Assembly (NCBI GenBank): GCA_016124425.1
Contig: WGNT01000075.1
Location: 1 to 54,146, forward strand
DNA length: 54,146 nucleotides
Direction: 5' to 3'
Origin: Cytophagales bacterium
GTDB lineage: Bacteria > Bacteroidota > Bacteroidia > Cytophagales > Cyclobacteriaceae
Shown here: piece after piece, positions 10,527 to 19,832 of the stretch
How positions within the stretch are numbered: the first letter of the stretch is position 1
How the letters are laid out: each line of letters starts with the position of its first letter
Notes under the pieces: model-generated
What the model was told of the DNA's origin: nothing
Databases searched by the model: none
What the model saw: only the letters and a program-made list of their open reading frames with translations
Made by a program: the position numbers and the translations under genes

Positions 10527-10865
10527 ATGAGCTGGAAAAAGCTGGATTCTATATCCCAATTAGATCAGATTGTTGAAGAGAGTAAGGAAAAGCCCGTGCT
10601 GGTTTTTAAACATTCTACCCGGTGCTCGATTAGCAGTATGGCCTGGAGTAGGATGGAAAGAAACTGGAAAAAGGAAGACAATGAAAAGGTTTCTCCCTAT
10701 TTTCTGGATCTGATCGCGTTCAGAGCTATTTCGGACGAAATTGCTAGTAGGTTTTCTGTTCCCCACGCTTCGCCGCAAGTTATCTTGATAAGAAACGGTG
10801 AGGCAGTTTATGACAATAGTCATATGGGGATCAGCTACCAAGATGTTATTTCCAGGTCCAACTGA
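10527..10865 (+). CDS. ytxJ: Bacilliredoxin-type protein YtxJ (BrxC-like)
   Basis: A 112-residue thioredoxin-fold protein of the YtxJ family. The motif FKHSTRCSISSMAW places the single redox Cys at residue 33 (TRC-x-IS rather than CxxC), and the cis-Pro region SPQVILIRNGEAVYD follows. Family members remove bacillithiol from S-bacillithiolated proteins, so its presence suggests that this organism makes bacillithiol, as many Bacteroidota do. A strong intrinsic terminator follows the stop codon. Confidence 0.85.
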   Translation: MSWKKLDSISQLDQIVEESKEKPVLVFKHSTRCSISSMAWSRMERNWKKEDNEKVSPYFLDLIAFRAISDEIASRFSVPHASPQVILIRNGEAVYDNSHMGISYQDVISRSN

Positions 10866-10890
10866 TCACTTACTGCTAAACCGATTAGAA

Positions 10891-10917
10891 GAGGTTAAAA
10901 ATTAACCTCTTTTTTTG
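10891..10917 (+). terminator. Intrinsic terminator after ytxJ
   Basis: A 9-bp perfect stem (AGAGGTTAA / TTAACCTCT) with a three-base loop is followed by six further T residues. It lies 25 bases after the ytxJ stop. Confidence 0.85.
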
Positions 10918-11016
10918 CCTTTTAATGGGATTTTTTTCCTTTCAAAATAATTTTCGATACTGGTTTAAACTTTTGCGGACTGCGGCCTGTCTAAGTGTAG
11001 CATTTACATTCTTACT

Positions 11017-13899
11017 ATGAAAATTTCTACACTTGTTTTTATTTTAGTCTCTTTTATGGGACTTCAATCTCTTGAGGCCCAGCAGAGAGGCGACCGAACA
11101 TCTCCCATGATACGGGGGCAAATTATCGAGGGCACAACGAAAGAGCCGCTAATAGGCGCCAACGTACTTATCAAAACAATGGGAGATACCCTTGTTTCAA
11201 ACACGGTTACGGGAGTTGACGGAGCCTTTGAGTTGCCCTATCCTAGGCTACCCTCTTTTTTGCTTGAAATCTCCTATGTGGGGTATCAGAAAATAACAAG
11301 GACCATGACTAGGGGTGTCCCGCTTGATCTTGGCGTAATGTCCCTCAATGAAGACAGTAAGCTATTAGGCGAAGTAGTCATTCAAGGTGAAGCTGCTGTG
11401 GGCGAAATGAAAGGAGACACAGCTGTATTCAACGCCAGTGCCTTTAAGACCAGAGAGAATGCCATGGCGGAAGACCTTATTGGTAAGCTTCCCGGTGTAA
11501 CAATAGAAAACGGGCAAGTACAGGCCCAAGGGGAACAAGTACAAAAGATTTTGGTTGATGGCAGGGAATTTTTTGGGAATGATCCTTCAATTGCACTGCG
11601 AAATTTACCTGCTGATGCGATCGAAAGTGTTCAGGTTTTGGATCAGCGCTCCGACCAGTCCAGACTTACCGGTCTTGATGATGGGAATTACGCCAAAACA
11701 ATCAATATCATTACAAAAAGCGGGATGGCCAACAGTCACTTCGGAAGAATTTATGCCGGATACGGCACTGACGACCGCTACTCGTTGGGAGGCAACATTA
11801 ACTTTTTTAGAGGAACCAAGCGAATTTCAATTATTGGCATGTTCAACAATGTCAATCAACAAAATTTCTCCTCCGATGACCTGTTAGGCGTCACCAGTGG
11901 CGGGATGAGTGGCGGAGGAAGACGCGGTGGCGGAGGTGGCAGGCCTGGTGGCGGGGGCGGACCCGGCGGTGGAGGTGGTGCCTTTGCAGTAGGCCAGAAC
12001 AATGGCATCGTCACTACGAATTCACTCGGATTAAATTATAGTGACAAATGGGGAACGAAAATTAACTTTACAGGAAGTTATTTTTATAACGATACAGACA
12101 ATAACGTGCTAGATAGGACCAATAGGGAGACCGTCTTGTCGGAAACCCAACGCCAATACTATCAGGAAAACCAGCTTTCCACCATCAACAACCGAAACCA
12201 CCGAATGAGTGGCAGGATGGAATACGATATCAACCAGAAAAACGCCATCGTAATTAGTCCGTCGATAAACTACCAAAACAATACGAGGTATAGCAACCTA
12301 GACGGCTTAAACCTAAATACTAATCAGGACCCACTAAGTGACACGAGAACGGTCACCGACAATAATACCGAGGGATATAGCATCTCCAACTCGTTTACGT
12401 ACCGGTATAAATTCGATAAAAAAGGAAGAACGTTCTCATCGGATCTGTTTACCTCATGGAATAAGCGTGATCAGCTTACCGATTTATTGGCTGCCAACAG
12501 GGATTATGTCCGCAATTCCATGGATACTTTGGTTCAAGAGACAATCGCACTTTCGGACGGGTTTAACTACAACGCGAACTTTACTTACACCGAACCGCTT
12601 TCTGAACGCTCTGTGGCTACAGCAAGGTATTCGATAGGAAATAATAAAAGTGCGGCAGACCAGAAAACATTCCAGTTGGCTAATGAACAGGGCATTATGG
12701 TATTGGATACTGCCTTAAGTAATGAATTTGATAACCGGTTTATCACGCAGCAAGCGGGGCTGGGTTACATGTATAGCCATAAGGGATTTAATGGCAACAT
12801 CAATTTCGACTACCAATACGCGGTCTTGGACAATGACATCTTGTTTCCTGAGCAAGGCAACTTTTATCGGGATTTCAGAAATATTTTGCCTTCAGTGGTC
12901 TTAAACTACCGCACAGAAAAGGGCATCAGTTATAGGTTCAGATACCGCACACGCACCAACGAACCCAGTGTAAATCAGCTTCAAAACGTGATCAATAATA
13001 ACAACCCGTTGAACCTTTCCGTTGGTAATCCGGATTTGGCTCAGGCGTTCAACAACACCTTTTTCCTAAACATGTCAAAGGTGGATATGGAAAAGAACAA
13101 AACGCTTTTTATGTTCTTGTTTGCGTCGCTTACGGATAATTTTATTGGTACCAATACCTTCATCGCGGCGCAGGATACACTGATAAACGATGAGGTATTG
13201 CTAAGAACGGGAGGACAGCTTACCCGTCCGGTGAATATGAACGGGCAGATGATGGGCCGTCTTTTTGTCAACTATGGGACGAGTATTCCCAAATTAAAGA
13301 CAAAAGTAAATATCAATCCCGGAATCAGTTATGGGCGTACTCCCGGGATTATTAACGATCAAATGAATATCAACGAGAATTTTGATTTCAGAGGAGGCAT
13401 TACCCTTGCCAGTAATATTAGCAAAGATGTGGATTTTACCTTTTCTACAACGGGAACTTATACCGTCGTAAAAAGTAGCTTACAGTCTAATCTGGATAAT
13501 AATTATTATATCCAAAATACTAACCTCAGGTTCTATTATTCTCCCAACGGTGGGAAACTGTTTATCGCAAACAGTGCGAACAACATGCTTTATCAGGGAC
13601 TTTCTGAAGGACTAGATCAGTCTGTATGGCTATGGAACGTAGAGGCAGGTTACCGTTTTATGAAAAACAACAAAGCGGAATTGAAGCTTTTCGTGTTTGA
13701 CGTGCTGAAGCAAAACAACAGCATTTCCAGAACTGTATCCGACGTGGCCATTACCGATGTGTTTTCCAATGTATTGACGAGGTATGGCATGTTGTCGTTC
13801 ACCTACATTATAGGCAACTTCAAAAAAGCGGAAGAGACTCCTTCAGATGGTGGTTACAGACCAATGATGCGGCCAAGTGGCGGAGCAAGAAGTTGGTAA
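11017..13899 (+). CDS. TonB-dependent receptor-like outer-membrane beta-barrel protein
   Basis: A 960-residue protein with a signal peptide (about 1-21, ending LEAQQ), a carboxypeptidase-regulatory-like domain (about 30-115: IRGQIIEGTTKEPLIGANV), a plug-like domain (about 130-235, with KILVDGREFFGNDPSIALRNLP) and a long C-terminal barrel of the outer-membrane beta-barrel family 3 type. A glycine-rich tract at about residues 294-328 (GGGRRGGGGGRPGGGGG and more) sits just after the plug and is in frame. The substrate is unknown. The gene stands alone between two strong terminators. Confidence 0.85.
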   Translation: MKISTLVFILVSFMGLQSLEAQQRGDRTSPMIRGQIIEGTTKEPLIGANVLIKTMGDTLVSNTVTGVDGAFELPYPRLPSFLLEISYVGYQKITRTMTRGVPLDLGVMSLNEDSKLLGEVVIQGEAAVGEMKGDTAVFNASAFKTRENAMAEDLIGKLPGVTIENGQVQAQGEQVQKILVDGREFFGNDPSIALRNLPADAIESVQVLDQRSDQSRLTGLDDGNYAKTINIITKSGMANSHFGRIYAGYGTDDRYSLGGNINFFRGTKRISIIGMFNNVNQQNFSSDDLLGVTSGGMSGGGRRGGGGGRPGGGGGPGGGGGAFAVGQNNGIVTTNSLGLNYSDKWGTKINFTGSYFYNDTDNNVLDRTNRETVLSETQRQYYQENQLSTINNRNHRMSGRMEYDINQKNAIVISPSINYQNNTRYSNLDGLNLNTNQDPLSDTRTVTDNNTEGYSISNSFTYRYKFDKKGRTFSSDLFTSWNKRDQLTDLLAANRDYVRNSMDTLVQETIALSDGFNYNANFTYTEPLSERSVATARYSIGNNKSAADQKTFQLANEQGIMVLDTALSNEFDNRFITQQAGLGYMYSHKGFNGNINFDYQYAVLDNDILFPEQGNFYRDFRNILPSVVLNYRTEKGISYRFRYRTRTNEPSVNQLQNVINNNNPLNLSVGNPDLAQAFNNTFFLNMSKVDMEKNKTLFMFLFASLTDNFIGTNTFIAAQDTLINDEVLLRTGGQLTRPVNMNGQMMGRLFVNYGTSIPKLKTKVNINPGISYGRTPGIINDQMNINENFDFRGGITLASNISKDVDFTFSTTGTYTVVKSSLQSNLDNNYYIQNTNLRFYYSPNGGKLFIANSANNMLYQGLSEGLDQSVWLWNVEAGYRFMKNNKAELKLFVFDVLKQNNSISRTVSDVAITDVFSNVLTRYGMLSFTYIIGNFKKAEETPSDGGYRPMMRPSGGARSW

Positions 13900-13921
13900 A
13901 ATCCAGTTAAAGCGATTAAAT

Positions 13922-13949
13922 AAGGTCAGGCAATTGTCTGACCTTTTTC
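13922..13949 (+). terminator. Intrinsic terminator after the barrel protein
   Basis: An 8-bp stem (AAGGTCAG / CTGACCTT) with an eight-base loop is followed by a short T run. It begins 23 bases after the stop codon of the 960-residue barrel gene. Confidence 0.8.
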
Positions 13950-14175
13950 TATTGACTCCTTTATGGTAAATGGTGATCTTCTATCACTCTCAAAGCGATG
14001 AGGAGAAGGCGCTTAACTTTTTATAGGCCGTAATTTGTATACCAGACAGGGCCTAAATGTGACCAATCATGTACCTTCACTAACAAACTTCCCTGAATGT
14101 TTGTCATAAGCCATTTTTTATCGCTATCTTATCACCTGTTCCATTACTTCTTTATTATCAATAAACCCTCTTGCC

Positions 14176-15642
14176 ATGAGTGAAAGAAGATCCTTTTTAA
14201 AAAAGTCAATTTTTGGTACTGCCGGAATCACTATAGGCGCCATGAGTTTCAGTGCCAAATCCTACGCGTCCATCATGGGGGCAAACGAACGCCTTCGCTT
14301 GGCCGTCTGTGGCGTGAATGGCCGCGGTAAGTCTCATATCGGAGGATTCACGGCATTGGAAGATGTAGAGATAGCCTACCTTGTGGATCCGGATTCAAGG
14401 GTATTGGCCGAACGGCTACAAACCTTAAAAGAAGGAGGTGGTGTACATACACGTGCAAAGGGGGAGGCAGATGTGCGCCGCGTTTTGGAAGATAAAAACA
14501 TCGATGCCATCTCCGTAGCTACGCCTAATCACTGGCATTCGCTAATGGTAATATGGGCCGCGCAAGCAGGAAAACACTGTTATGTAGAGAAGCCCGCCAG
14601 CCACGATGTCTATGAAGGCCGGGTAGCATTGGCTGCCCAACAAAAGTATGGGGTGGTCATACAGCATGGCGCCCAACGCCGCAGCGATGATAAATGGGCC
14701 AGACAAATAAGTGACATACGGTCCGGAAAATACGGGAAAATGCTGGTTTCACATGGGTTTGCCTGTAAACCGAGGGAAGGAATAGGCCACAAGCCGTACA
14801 CTTCGCATCCGAGTAACCTAGATTGGAACCTTTGGAAAGGACCGGCAGTCATTGACCGCTTCCATGAAAATCTGGTGCATTACAACTGGCACTGGAACTG
14901 GCAAGTGGGTAACGGAGAACTCAACAACCAAGGTACCCACCAATTGGATGTGGCTTATTGGGCATTGGATCCTGAAGTTGCCAATACCCACCCAAAGCGG
15001 GTCATGGCTATCGGTGGGCGCTTTGTTTGGGACGATCAGGGAGAAACTCCCAACACGATGTTTGCCATTGCGGAATTTGCCAATGGGCAACAGGTATTTT
15101 TCAACGTACGGAACGTAAACCACGAGGGCTATGTCAATGAAGTAACGAACCGCTTTTATTTTGAAGATGGAGGTAAACTGATAGATGGCCAATACCAGTC
15201 ACACAATGGAAGCCAACCCAGAAATGTGACCATCAAAGATGTAAAAATTACTCCCGGAGGCCCGTACGGCAGTTTTGTAGCGGCTTGCAAAGCCGGGGAT
15301 CCGATGATGGCCAATGGCAATATGTACGATGCCCATTACAGCTGTACCTTAGGTCATTTGATGAATATCTCTTACCGGCTTGGAGAGAAGGTGCCGTTCA
15401 ATGCCAAAGCAGGTAGTTTCGGTGATAACCCGTATGCCTATGAAGAATTCATGAAAATACATGCGATTGCAAGAGATGGGATGGGTGTTCCGGAGGATAA
15501 AGCGGAGTATATTGTAGGACCTTGGCTGGAATTTGACGGAGAGGCGGAGCATTTTGTCGGCGACCATGCTGTAGAAGCTAACCGGCTATTGTTTGATCCG
15601 AGGAATGCGGAGTTTGATATTCCCCCTCCTAAATATGTGTAA
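14176..15642 (+). CDS. Gfo/Idh/MocA family oxidoreductase with Tat signal
   Basis: A 488-residue secreted dehydrogenase. The N-terminus has a twin-arginine signal (SERRSFLKKS then a hydrophobic stretch to about residue 32), so it should be exported folded. The Rossmann motif RLAVCGVNGRGKSHIGGF follows at about residue 40, then VATPNHWHSLMVIWAAQAGKH and the family EKP (YVEKPASHDV), where the Lys is the expected catalytic/cofactor residue. These enzymes oxidise or epimerise sugars and related polyols with NAD(P), or act on glycosides when secreted in Bacteroidota. The gene is monocistronic with its own terminator, and no glycoside genes lie nearby, so the substrate is unknown. Confidence 0.88.
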   Translation: MSERRSFLKKSIFGTAGITIGAMSFSAKSYASIMGANERLRLAVCGVNGRGKSHIGGFTALEDVEIAYLVDPDSRVLAERLQTLKEGGGVHTRAKGEADVRRVLEDKNIDAISVATPNHWHSLMVIWAAQAGKHCYVEKPASHDVYEGRVALAAQQKYGVVIQHGAQRRSDDKWARQISDIRSGKYGKMLVSHGFACKPREGIGHKPYTSHPSNLDWNLWKGPAVIDRFHENLVHYNWHWNWQVGNGELNNQGTHQLDVAYWALDPEVANTHPKRVMAIGGRFVWDDQGETPNTMFAIAEFANGQQVFFNVRNVNHEGYVNEVTNRFYFEDGGKLIDGQYQSHNGSQPRNVTIKDVKITPGGPYGSFVAACKAGDPMMANGNMYDAHYSCTLGHLMNISYRLGEKVPFNAKAGSFGDNPYAYEEFMKIHAIARDGMGVPEDKAEYIVGPWLEFDGEAEHFVGDHAVEANRLLFDPRNAEFDIPPPKYV

Positions 15643-15670
15643 ATTAAGGCTTTAGATTAAAGATTTACTG

Positions 15671-15703
15671 GCAGCCAAGGATAATTTTCTTGGCTGCTTT
15701 TTA
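15671..15703 (+). terminator. Intrinsic terminator after the Gfo/Idh/MocA gene
   Basis: A 9-bp perfect stem (GCAGCCAAG / CTTGGCTGC) with a nine-base loop is followed by a T run. It lies in the convergent space between the plus-strand oxidoreductase and the minus-strand lipoprotein, and may slow transcription from both sides. Confidence 0.82.
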
Positions 15704-15756
15704 TTAAAAAGATTTCAATATAGTTACGGCGAATTAGCTTTGTATGGCTTCACGTA

Positions 15757-16533
15757 TCACTCCGCATATTCATACCTCAACACATGGCTGTGAGTGGAGC
15801 TTAACATTGAAAGTTCGTTTGATTCAAGTAAAATGAGGTTACCGTTGGCGTCAAACGTTCTTTTTACTTCCCGAAGTTGCTCCAACTCCAGCCCTTGAAA
15901 CGTATCTGACTTTGTCTGTAAGCCGTTTGTATAGCTGTGTTTTATCACTCTAAAAAGCTCATTTTCTGAGGAGTAAAATCTTTCTTCAACTACCTCCTCA
16001 GATTGATTGTAGGTCATTTCAGTGTACATTTCCAGTTTGTCTGCGGCATTATAATGTTCCTTCTTGACGACTAACCCATCTTGGAGGACGTATTTTATGT
16101 ATTCCATGGATCCAATTTGTGGAAATTCCGACAGCTCTTTTTCTATTCTCCCGTCAGCGTTATAGGAGTAAATCGTATTCTTGAGGTTGAGGAAGCCTGC
16201 ATTTAGATTGGCGTGGTAGCTCTTGATCTTCACCACCCTGTTCAGAGCATCATATTCATAGAGGTCATAATTGGATATACCCTTAACTATGCCCTCCACA
16301 TAGATAGGAGAAGAAACCTTACTTACTTCTCCGGATTCGTTATATTCATACTCACTGACGATGCTGATGGGATTTTTGGAATCCTTGGTTGAGTAAAGTA
16401 AGATACGCTGCAAAGCGGCATTTTCGGGATACGTTTTATCGGTAACAGTTAGATCTTCCTCATCTTGACAGCTGTATAACACTGCCACAACCAACAAACC
16501 CAATAGTCTGGTCATAAAGACATTCCTTTTCAT
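15757..16533 (-). CDS. Lipoprotein with YD-like repeats
   Basis: A 258-residue lipoprotein (signal peptide ending VLYSC, lipid Cys at residue 22). Directly after the Cys comes QDEEDL, an acidic stretch like the surface-export signals of Bacteroidota lipoproteins. The mature part has repeated beta-hairpin units with the pattern Y-x-Y-(N/D)-x-x-G/N-(R/E) (EYEYNESGEVSKV, LYEYDALNRVVKI, IYSYNADGRIEKE, EMTYNQSEEVVEE, KRTFDANGNLILL), resembling short YD/RHS-type repeats. Such proteins are common in this phylum and have no assigned role. Probably surface exposed. Confidence 0.75.
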   Translation of the reverse strand: MKRNVFMTRLLGLLVVAVLYSCQDEEDLTVTDKTYPENAALQRILLYSTKDSKNPISIVSEYEYNESGEVSKVSSPIYVEGIVKGISNYDLYEYDALNRVVKIKSYHANLNAGFLNLKNTIYSYNADGRIEKELSEFPQIGSMEYIKYVLQDGLVVKKEHYNAADKLEMYTEMTYNQSEEVVEERFYSSENELFRVIKHSYTNGLQTKSDTFQGLELEQLREVKRTFDANGNLILLESNELSMLSSTHSHVLRYEYAE

Positions 16534-16609
16534 ATTTATCGTTGTTTTTTGTGTAATACATTATTTTCTTGTACAATATAGGATTTATTAATGAGCTAAA
16601 AGTCTTCCT

Positions 16610-17887
16610 TCAGTTTATTAGGTCCATGTCCGAAAAAGACTGCTTTTCGTCCGTCAAGACAAAATAGCAAGTTACGACCACCGACAGCACAAGGTACCCT
16701 CCCACAACCAGTGTCATCCAAGCACCCACATTCGATCCAGCCCCAAACCAATCTCCCAACCAGAAAATAATTGCCAATCCCGCCGCAGATTTTATGAGTT
16801 CGTAAATCCACGCCCGTGGGTTTCGGTCCATGAGTTCGGTATAGGCATAGACGGAAGCAACTATAAATCCTCCGTAAACAAAAGCCAAGGGAATACCGAT
16901 ATCGATAATGAAGCTAAAAAGGTAATTCAGCAGGCCATAGTTGAAAAACAACTGAATCCACGCCCATAGGTCGAATGCCGGAGAAGTCGGGGAGGTGAAT
17001 TTTTCATAGGTTGCGGGATCAGTGATGGAATAGATGGGGAACTTTTCAGCAACATCCGCAGGTCTCCATCCGGTAGGCTGAAACCAGATTCGAAATTTGT
17101 CCTGCCAGCTTTTGGTATAGTAGGCGTCTTTTGCCATAAGCCAAACATGCTGAAAGTTGATTTTTATGGGATTCCAGGTTCTTGCAGGGCGGGTAATGCC
17201 GTAGGCACAGGGTTCCTCTTTCAGTTCTTCCTGATACGTTCCGAAGAGTTTGTCCCAGATAATAAAGATTTGTCCAAAATTCTTGTCCATATAGACGTTA
17301 TTGATCGCATGGTGCACCCTGTGGTGGGAGGGAGTGACGATAACGTTTTCCAGCCAACCCATTTTGCCTATCAACTGCGTATGATACCAAAATTGCAGAA
17401 AAAGGTGAATAGGAGCTACCACAGCGATTACTTTCACAGGCACCCCAATCAACGCGGCGGGCAACAATAGAAAAGCAAAATAATCAAATACGGTGGAAAT
17501 GGTTTGCCGCAACCCGCAGGACAGGTTAAACTCTTCACTGCTGTGATGAATCACATGCCGGTTCCAGAGAATATTAATGGTATGTTCCCAGCGATGCGCC
17601 CAATAGCCTTTGAAATCAATGACAATAAACGTTATCAGATAAGTTAATAAGGTGGTTCGAATCTCAAAGAGCGCGAGGTGACCAACCAACCAGTTATAGG
17701 AAAGCAGGGAAATGGTCAGCCCTAAAACATCTTTGATTACATTGGTCATGCCGGAACTGATACTGGATACGCTGTCCAGGCTATTGGAAACCGTCTTACC
17801 CATCTTCCGGGCGGCCAATACTTCTATGAGAATTAGCAGCAAGAAAACGGGCATGGTGTAATTTAATACTTTGGCATAAGCTTCCAT
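16610..17887 (-). CDS. Sterol desaturase / fatty acid hydroxylase family protein
   Basis: A 425-residue membrane protein. The FA_hydroxylase domain spans about residues 90-240 and carries the di-iron His clusters HRWEHTINILWNRHVIHHSS and HHRVHHAINN. About four further helices follow after residue 300, longer than the minimal family. Family members hydroxylate or desaturate lipids using O2; the Bacteroidota version with extra C-terminal helices has no known substrate. The gene precedes no obvious partner on the minus strand; the DUF2905 gene lies upstream, 78 bases away, in the same orientation. Confidence 0.85.
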   Translation of the reverse strand: MEAYAKVLNYTMPVFLLLILIEVLAARKMGKTVSNSLDSVSSISSGMTNVIKDVLGLTISLLSYNWLVGHLALFEIRTTLLTYLITFIVIDFKGYWAHRWEHTINILWNRHVIHHSSEEFNLSCGLRQTISTVFDYFAFLLLPAALIGVPVKVIAVVAPIHLFLQFWYHTQLIGKMGWLENVIVTPSHHRVHHAINNVYMDKNFGQIFIIWDKLFGTYQEELKEEPCAYGITRPARTWNPIKINFQHVWLMAKDAYYTKSWQDKFRIWFQPTGWRPADVAEKFPIYSITDPATYEKFTSPTSPAFDLWAWIQLFFNYGLLNYLFSFIIDIGIPLAFVYGGFIVASVYAYTELMDRNPRAWIYELIKSAAGLAIIFWLGDWFGAGSNVGAWMTLVVGGYLVLSVVVTCYFVLTDEKQSFSDMDLIN

Positions 17888-17965
17888 GGACTAGCGGGTT
17901 GATATAACGTGTCAAATATAAAAAAAAGAGGCATTTCACCAATCTTTTGTCTATCCATCAAGGCA

Positions 17966-18199
17966 TTAGCTACTAAACTTTTTCCATAGAAACACGAGCA
18001 GACTTAGTAGGAGGCTGACTACAATGGACGTGCCTAGCGGAAAATAAAACGTGAAATTTTCACGCTTTACAATAATATCGCCGGGTAGGGATTTCCAGCC
18101 CGTCAGTTTTGGCCAGCCCCAAAGCAGAAGCCCGACCGCTACCAGTAAGAGTCCGGCAAAAATCAGTAGTTTTGCAAATGCAGGCATCCCGTTATCCAT
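17966..18199 (-). CDS. DUF2905 small membrane protein
   Basis: A 77-residue protein with two membrane helices joined by a loop with the pattern PGDIIVKRENFTFYFPLGTS, which is the DUF2905 signature. No function is established. Its start codon lies only 12 bases from the divergent methyltransferase start, so the two promoters must overlap the coding regions or each other. Confidence 0.85.
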   Translation of the reverse strand: MDNGMPAFAKLLIFAGLLLVAVGLLLWGWPKLTGWKSLPGDIIVKRENFTFYFPLGTSIVVSLLLSLLVFLWKKFSS

Positions 18200-18211
18200 G
18201 AATCAAAAATA

Positions 18212-18925
18212 ATGAATCTACTTGGAAAACTCTATTTGATCCCCAGTGTTTTGGCTGAAGGTACTTCTCAAGAAGTGATTAGCCCTCAGGTAAAAGACGT
18301 CATTTCGCACACTACTCACTACTTAGTGGAGAATCTCCGTACGGCCCGAAGGTATATTTCAAGCCTCAAACTGGGCGTTGAGATTGAGGCGCTGGATCTT
18401 CAGATTTTGGATAAAAATACGGGTAGTCACGATTTACAACGTTTGATGAGGCCAATTTTTGACGGAAAGGATCTGGGCATTATCTCCGAGGCAGGCTGTC
18501 CCGGGATCGCGGACCCCGGTGCAGTGGCTGTAGCATTTGCCCATCAGAAAGGGATCCGGGTAATACCGCTTTCTGGTCCGTCATCTATTTTTTTGGCGTT
18601 GATGGGATCTGGATTTAGTGGTCAAACTTTTACGTTTCATGGGTACCTGCCTATTGACAAGAAGGAGCTTGTCAATTCCTTGCATAGCTTAGAAAACGTG
18701 TCTAGAAAAGATCATAGCACGCAGATATTTATGGAAACCCCCTTCCGCAATCAGAAGATGCTCGAAAACCTGCTTCAGCACCTACATCCCGAGACGCTGC
18801 TGTGCATAGCGCGAAACGTCACCGCAACCGATGAGCTTATCCAAACGAAGCGGGTGCAGGACTGGAAAAGGAACCCACCTGACCTGCATAAAATCCCCAC
18901 GGTATTTTTGCTATCGGTTTCCTAG
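18212..18925 (+). CDS. RsmI-like SAM-dependent methyltransferase
   Basis: A 237-residue protein of the tetrapyrrole-methylase superfamily, close to RsmI (16S rRNA C1402 2'-O-methyltransferase). It begins GKLYLIPSVLAEG and has the SAM-binding loop SEAGCPGIADPGAVAVAFAH, then PLSGPSSIFLALMGSG and GYLPIDKKE. It lacks the C-terminal extension of full RsmI (about 280 residues), matching the short paralogue that many Bacteroidota carry beside true RsmI. The rRNA target is therefore uncertain. Confidence 0.82.
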   Translation: MNLLGKLYLIPSVLAEGTSQEVISPQVKDVISHTTHYLVENLRTARRYISSLKLGVEIEALDLQILDKNTGSHDLQRLMRPIFDGKDLGIISEAGCPGIADPGAVAVAFAHQKGIRVIPLSGPSSIFLALMGSGFSGQTFTFHGYLPIDKKELVNSLHSLENVSRKDHSTQIFMETPFRNQKMLENLLQHLHPETLLCIARNVTATDELIQTKRVQDWKRNPPDLHKIPTVFLLSVS

Positions 18926-19090
18926 AAAATAGTACCTAATTCCCAAACTGGGAGCATTCAACATGCCGGCTAAGTCAAAAGCCCAACCATCAAATTGGTT
19001 GATGATCTTATCTTCAACAAGGGGATAGGTACGTATTCCTTTAAGGTTAGTTTCTAGAACGATTAGTTCAAGGCTCCAACGGTTGATTAT
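18911..19090 (-). pseudogene. C-terminal relic of an outer-membrane/porin-like protein
   Basis: On the minus strand, codons from 19090 down to a stop at 18911-18913 stay open for 59 residues with no start codon. The translation contains RWSLELIVLETNLKGIRTY, NQFDGWAFDLAG and ends NAPSLGIRYYFLGNR; the SLGIRYYF ending resembles the last strand of small Bacteroidota barrel proteins. A stop lies immediately upstream, so only the 3' part survives, and it overlaps the end of the methyltransferase gene by 15 bases. I read it as a truncated relic left by deletion. Confidence 0.5.
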
Positions 19091-19211
19091 TTATATAGTT
19101 TTAGAAGAAGCTGAATTATTTTTAAAAAATTAGTAGATCTTGATTTTCCGGTCCATTTTCTTTTTGCAGCCTATATTTCTTTATTCTTTCTTTTTGTCCC
19201 ATTTTCGGGGG

Positions 19212-19832
19212 ATGGATGGAAATTGGATCATTGATGGATTGCAGGTAGGAATACAAGAGATGACCTGGCTGGAAGCAGTTGCCGTGTTTTTTGGCTTGGC
19301 TTCGGTCTTTTATTCCATGAAGGAAAACATACTGGTATTTCCGACAGGTATTGTGAGTACGTTGATCTATGTGTGGATTTGCCTTCAGGTAAAGCTCTAT
19401 GCCGATATGGGGATTAATGCCTATTATTTTATCATGTCGATTTACGGGTGGTATTTCTGGACGCGTTCTGAGGTAGGTTCACCAAAACTCTCCGTCACCT
19501 GGCTTGACCGCAAGGGTATAATAGTTTCGTTGGCGTTGTTTTTTGGGTCCTACGGGGTATTGTACGTGGTATTGGCGACGTTTACGGACAGTGACGTACC
19601 CTATTGGGACTCCTTTACCACTGCCACTGCCTTTGTCGGAATGTGGTTGATGGCAAAGAAGAAGGTTGAAAACTGGATCGCCTGGATTATCACCGATATC
19701 GTATCCGTGCCGCTATACATCTATAAAGGACTCCTTTTGACCTCCTTCCAGTTTCTAGTATTCACGGTTCTTGCTGTAATGGGCTTGATCGCCTGGATTA
19801 ACGCCGCAAAACCCAAAGCTGCAAATGCCTAA
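19212..19832 (+). CDS. pnuC: PnuC-family nicotinamide riboside transporter
   Basis: A membrane protein of 206 residues when started at the ATG at 19212. A longer frame would begin with TTG at 19140, and its extra hydrophobic residues do not fit the family. About seven helices are present, with the PnuC-type segments FYSMKENILVFPTGIVSTLI, MSIYGWYFWTR and NWIAWIITDIVSVPLYIYKG. PnuC proteins move nicotinamide riboside by facilitated diffusion, which depends on intracellular phosphorylation. The next gene, overlapping by 8 bases, encodes a NadR-type kinase, the expected trapping enzyme. Some Bacteroidota relatives (PnuT) carry thiamine, so the substrate rests on the kinase partner. Confidence 0.82.
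   Translation: MDGNWIIDGLQVGIQEMTWLEAVAVFFGLASVFYSMKENILVFPTGIVSTLIYVWICLQVKLYADMGINAYYFIMSIYGWYFWTRSEVGSPKLSVTWLDRKGIIVSLALFFGSYGVLYVVLATFTDSDVPYWDSFTTATAFVGMWLMAKKKVENWIAWIITDIVSVPLYIYKGLLLTSFQFLVFTVLAVMGLIAWINAAKPKAANA

Noticed and set aside
11890..11990. Glycine-rich stretch in the barrel protein as a possible frameshift or assembly artefact
   Set aside because: The frame is unbroken on both sides and the plug-barrel sequence resumes normally; such linkers are seen in this protein family.
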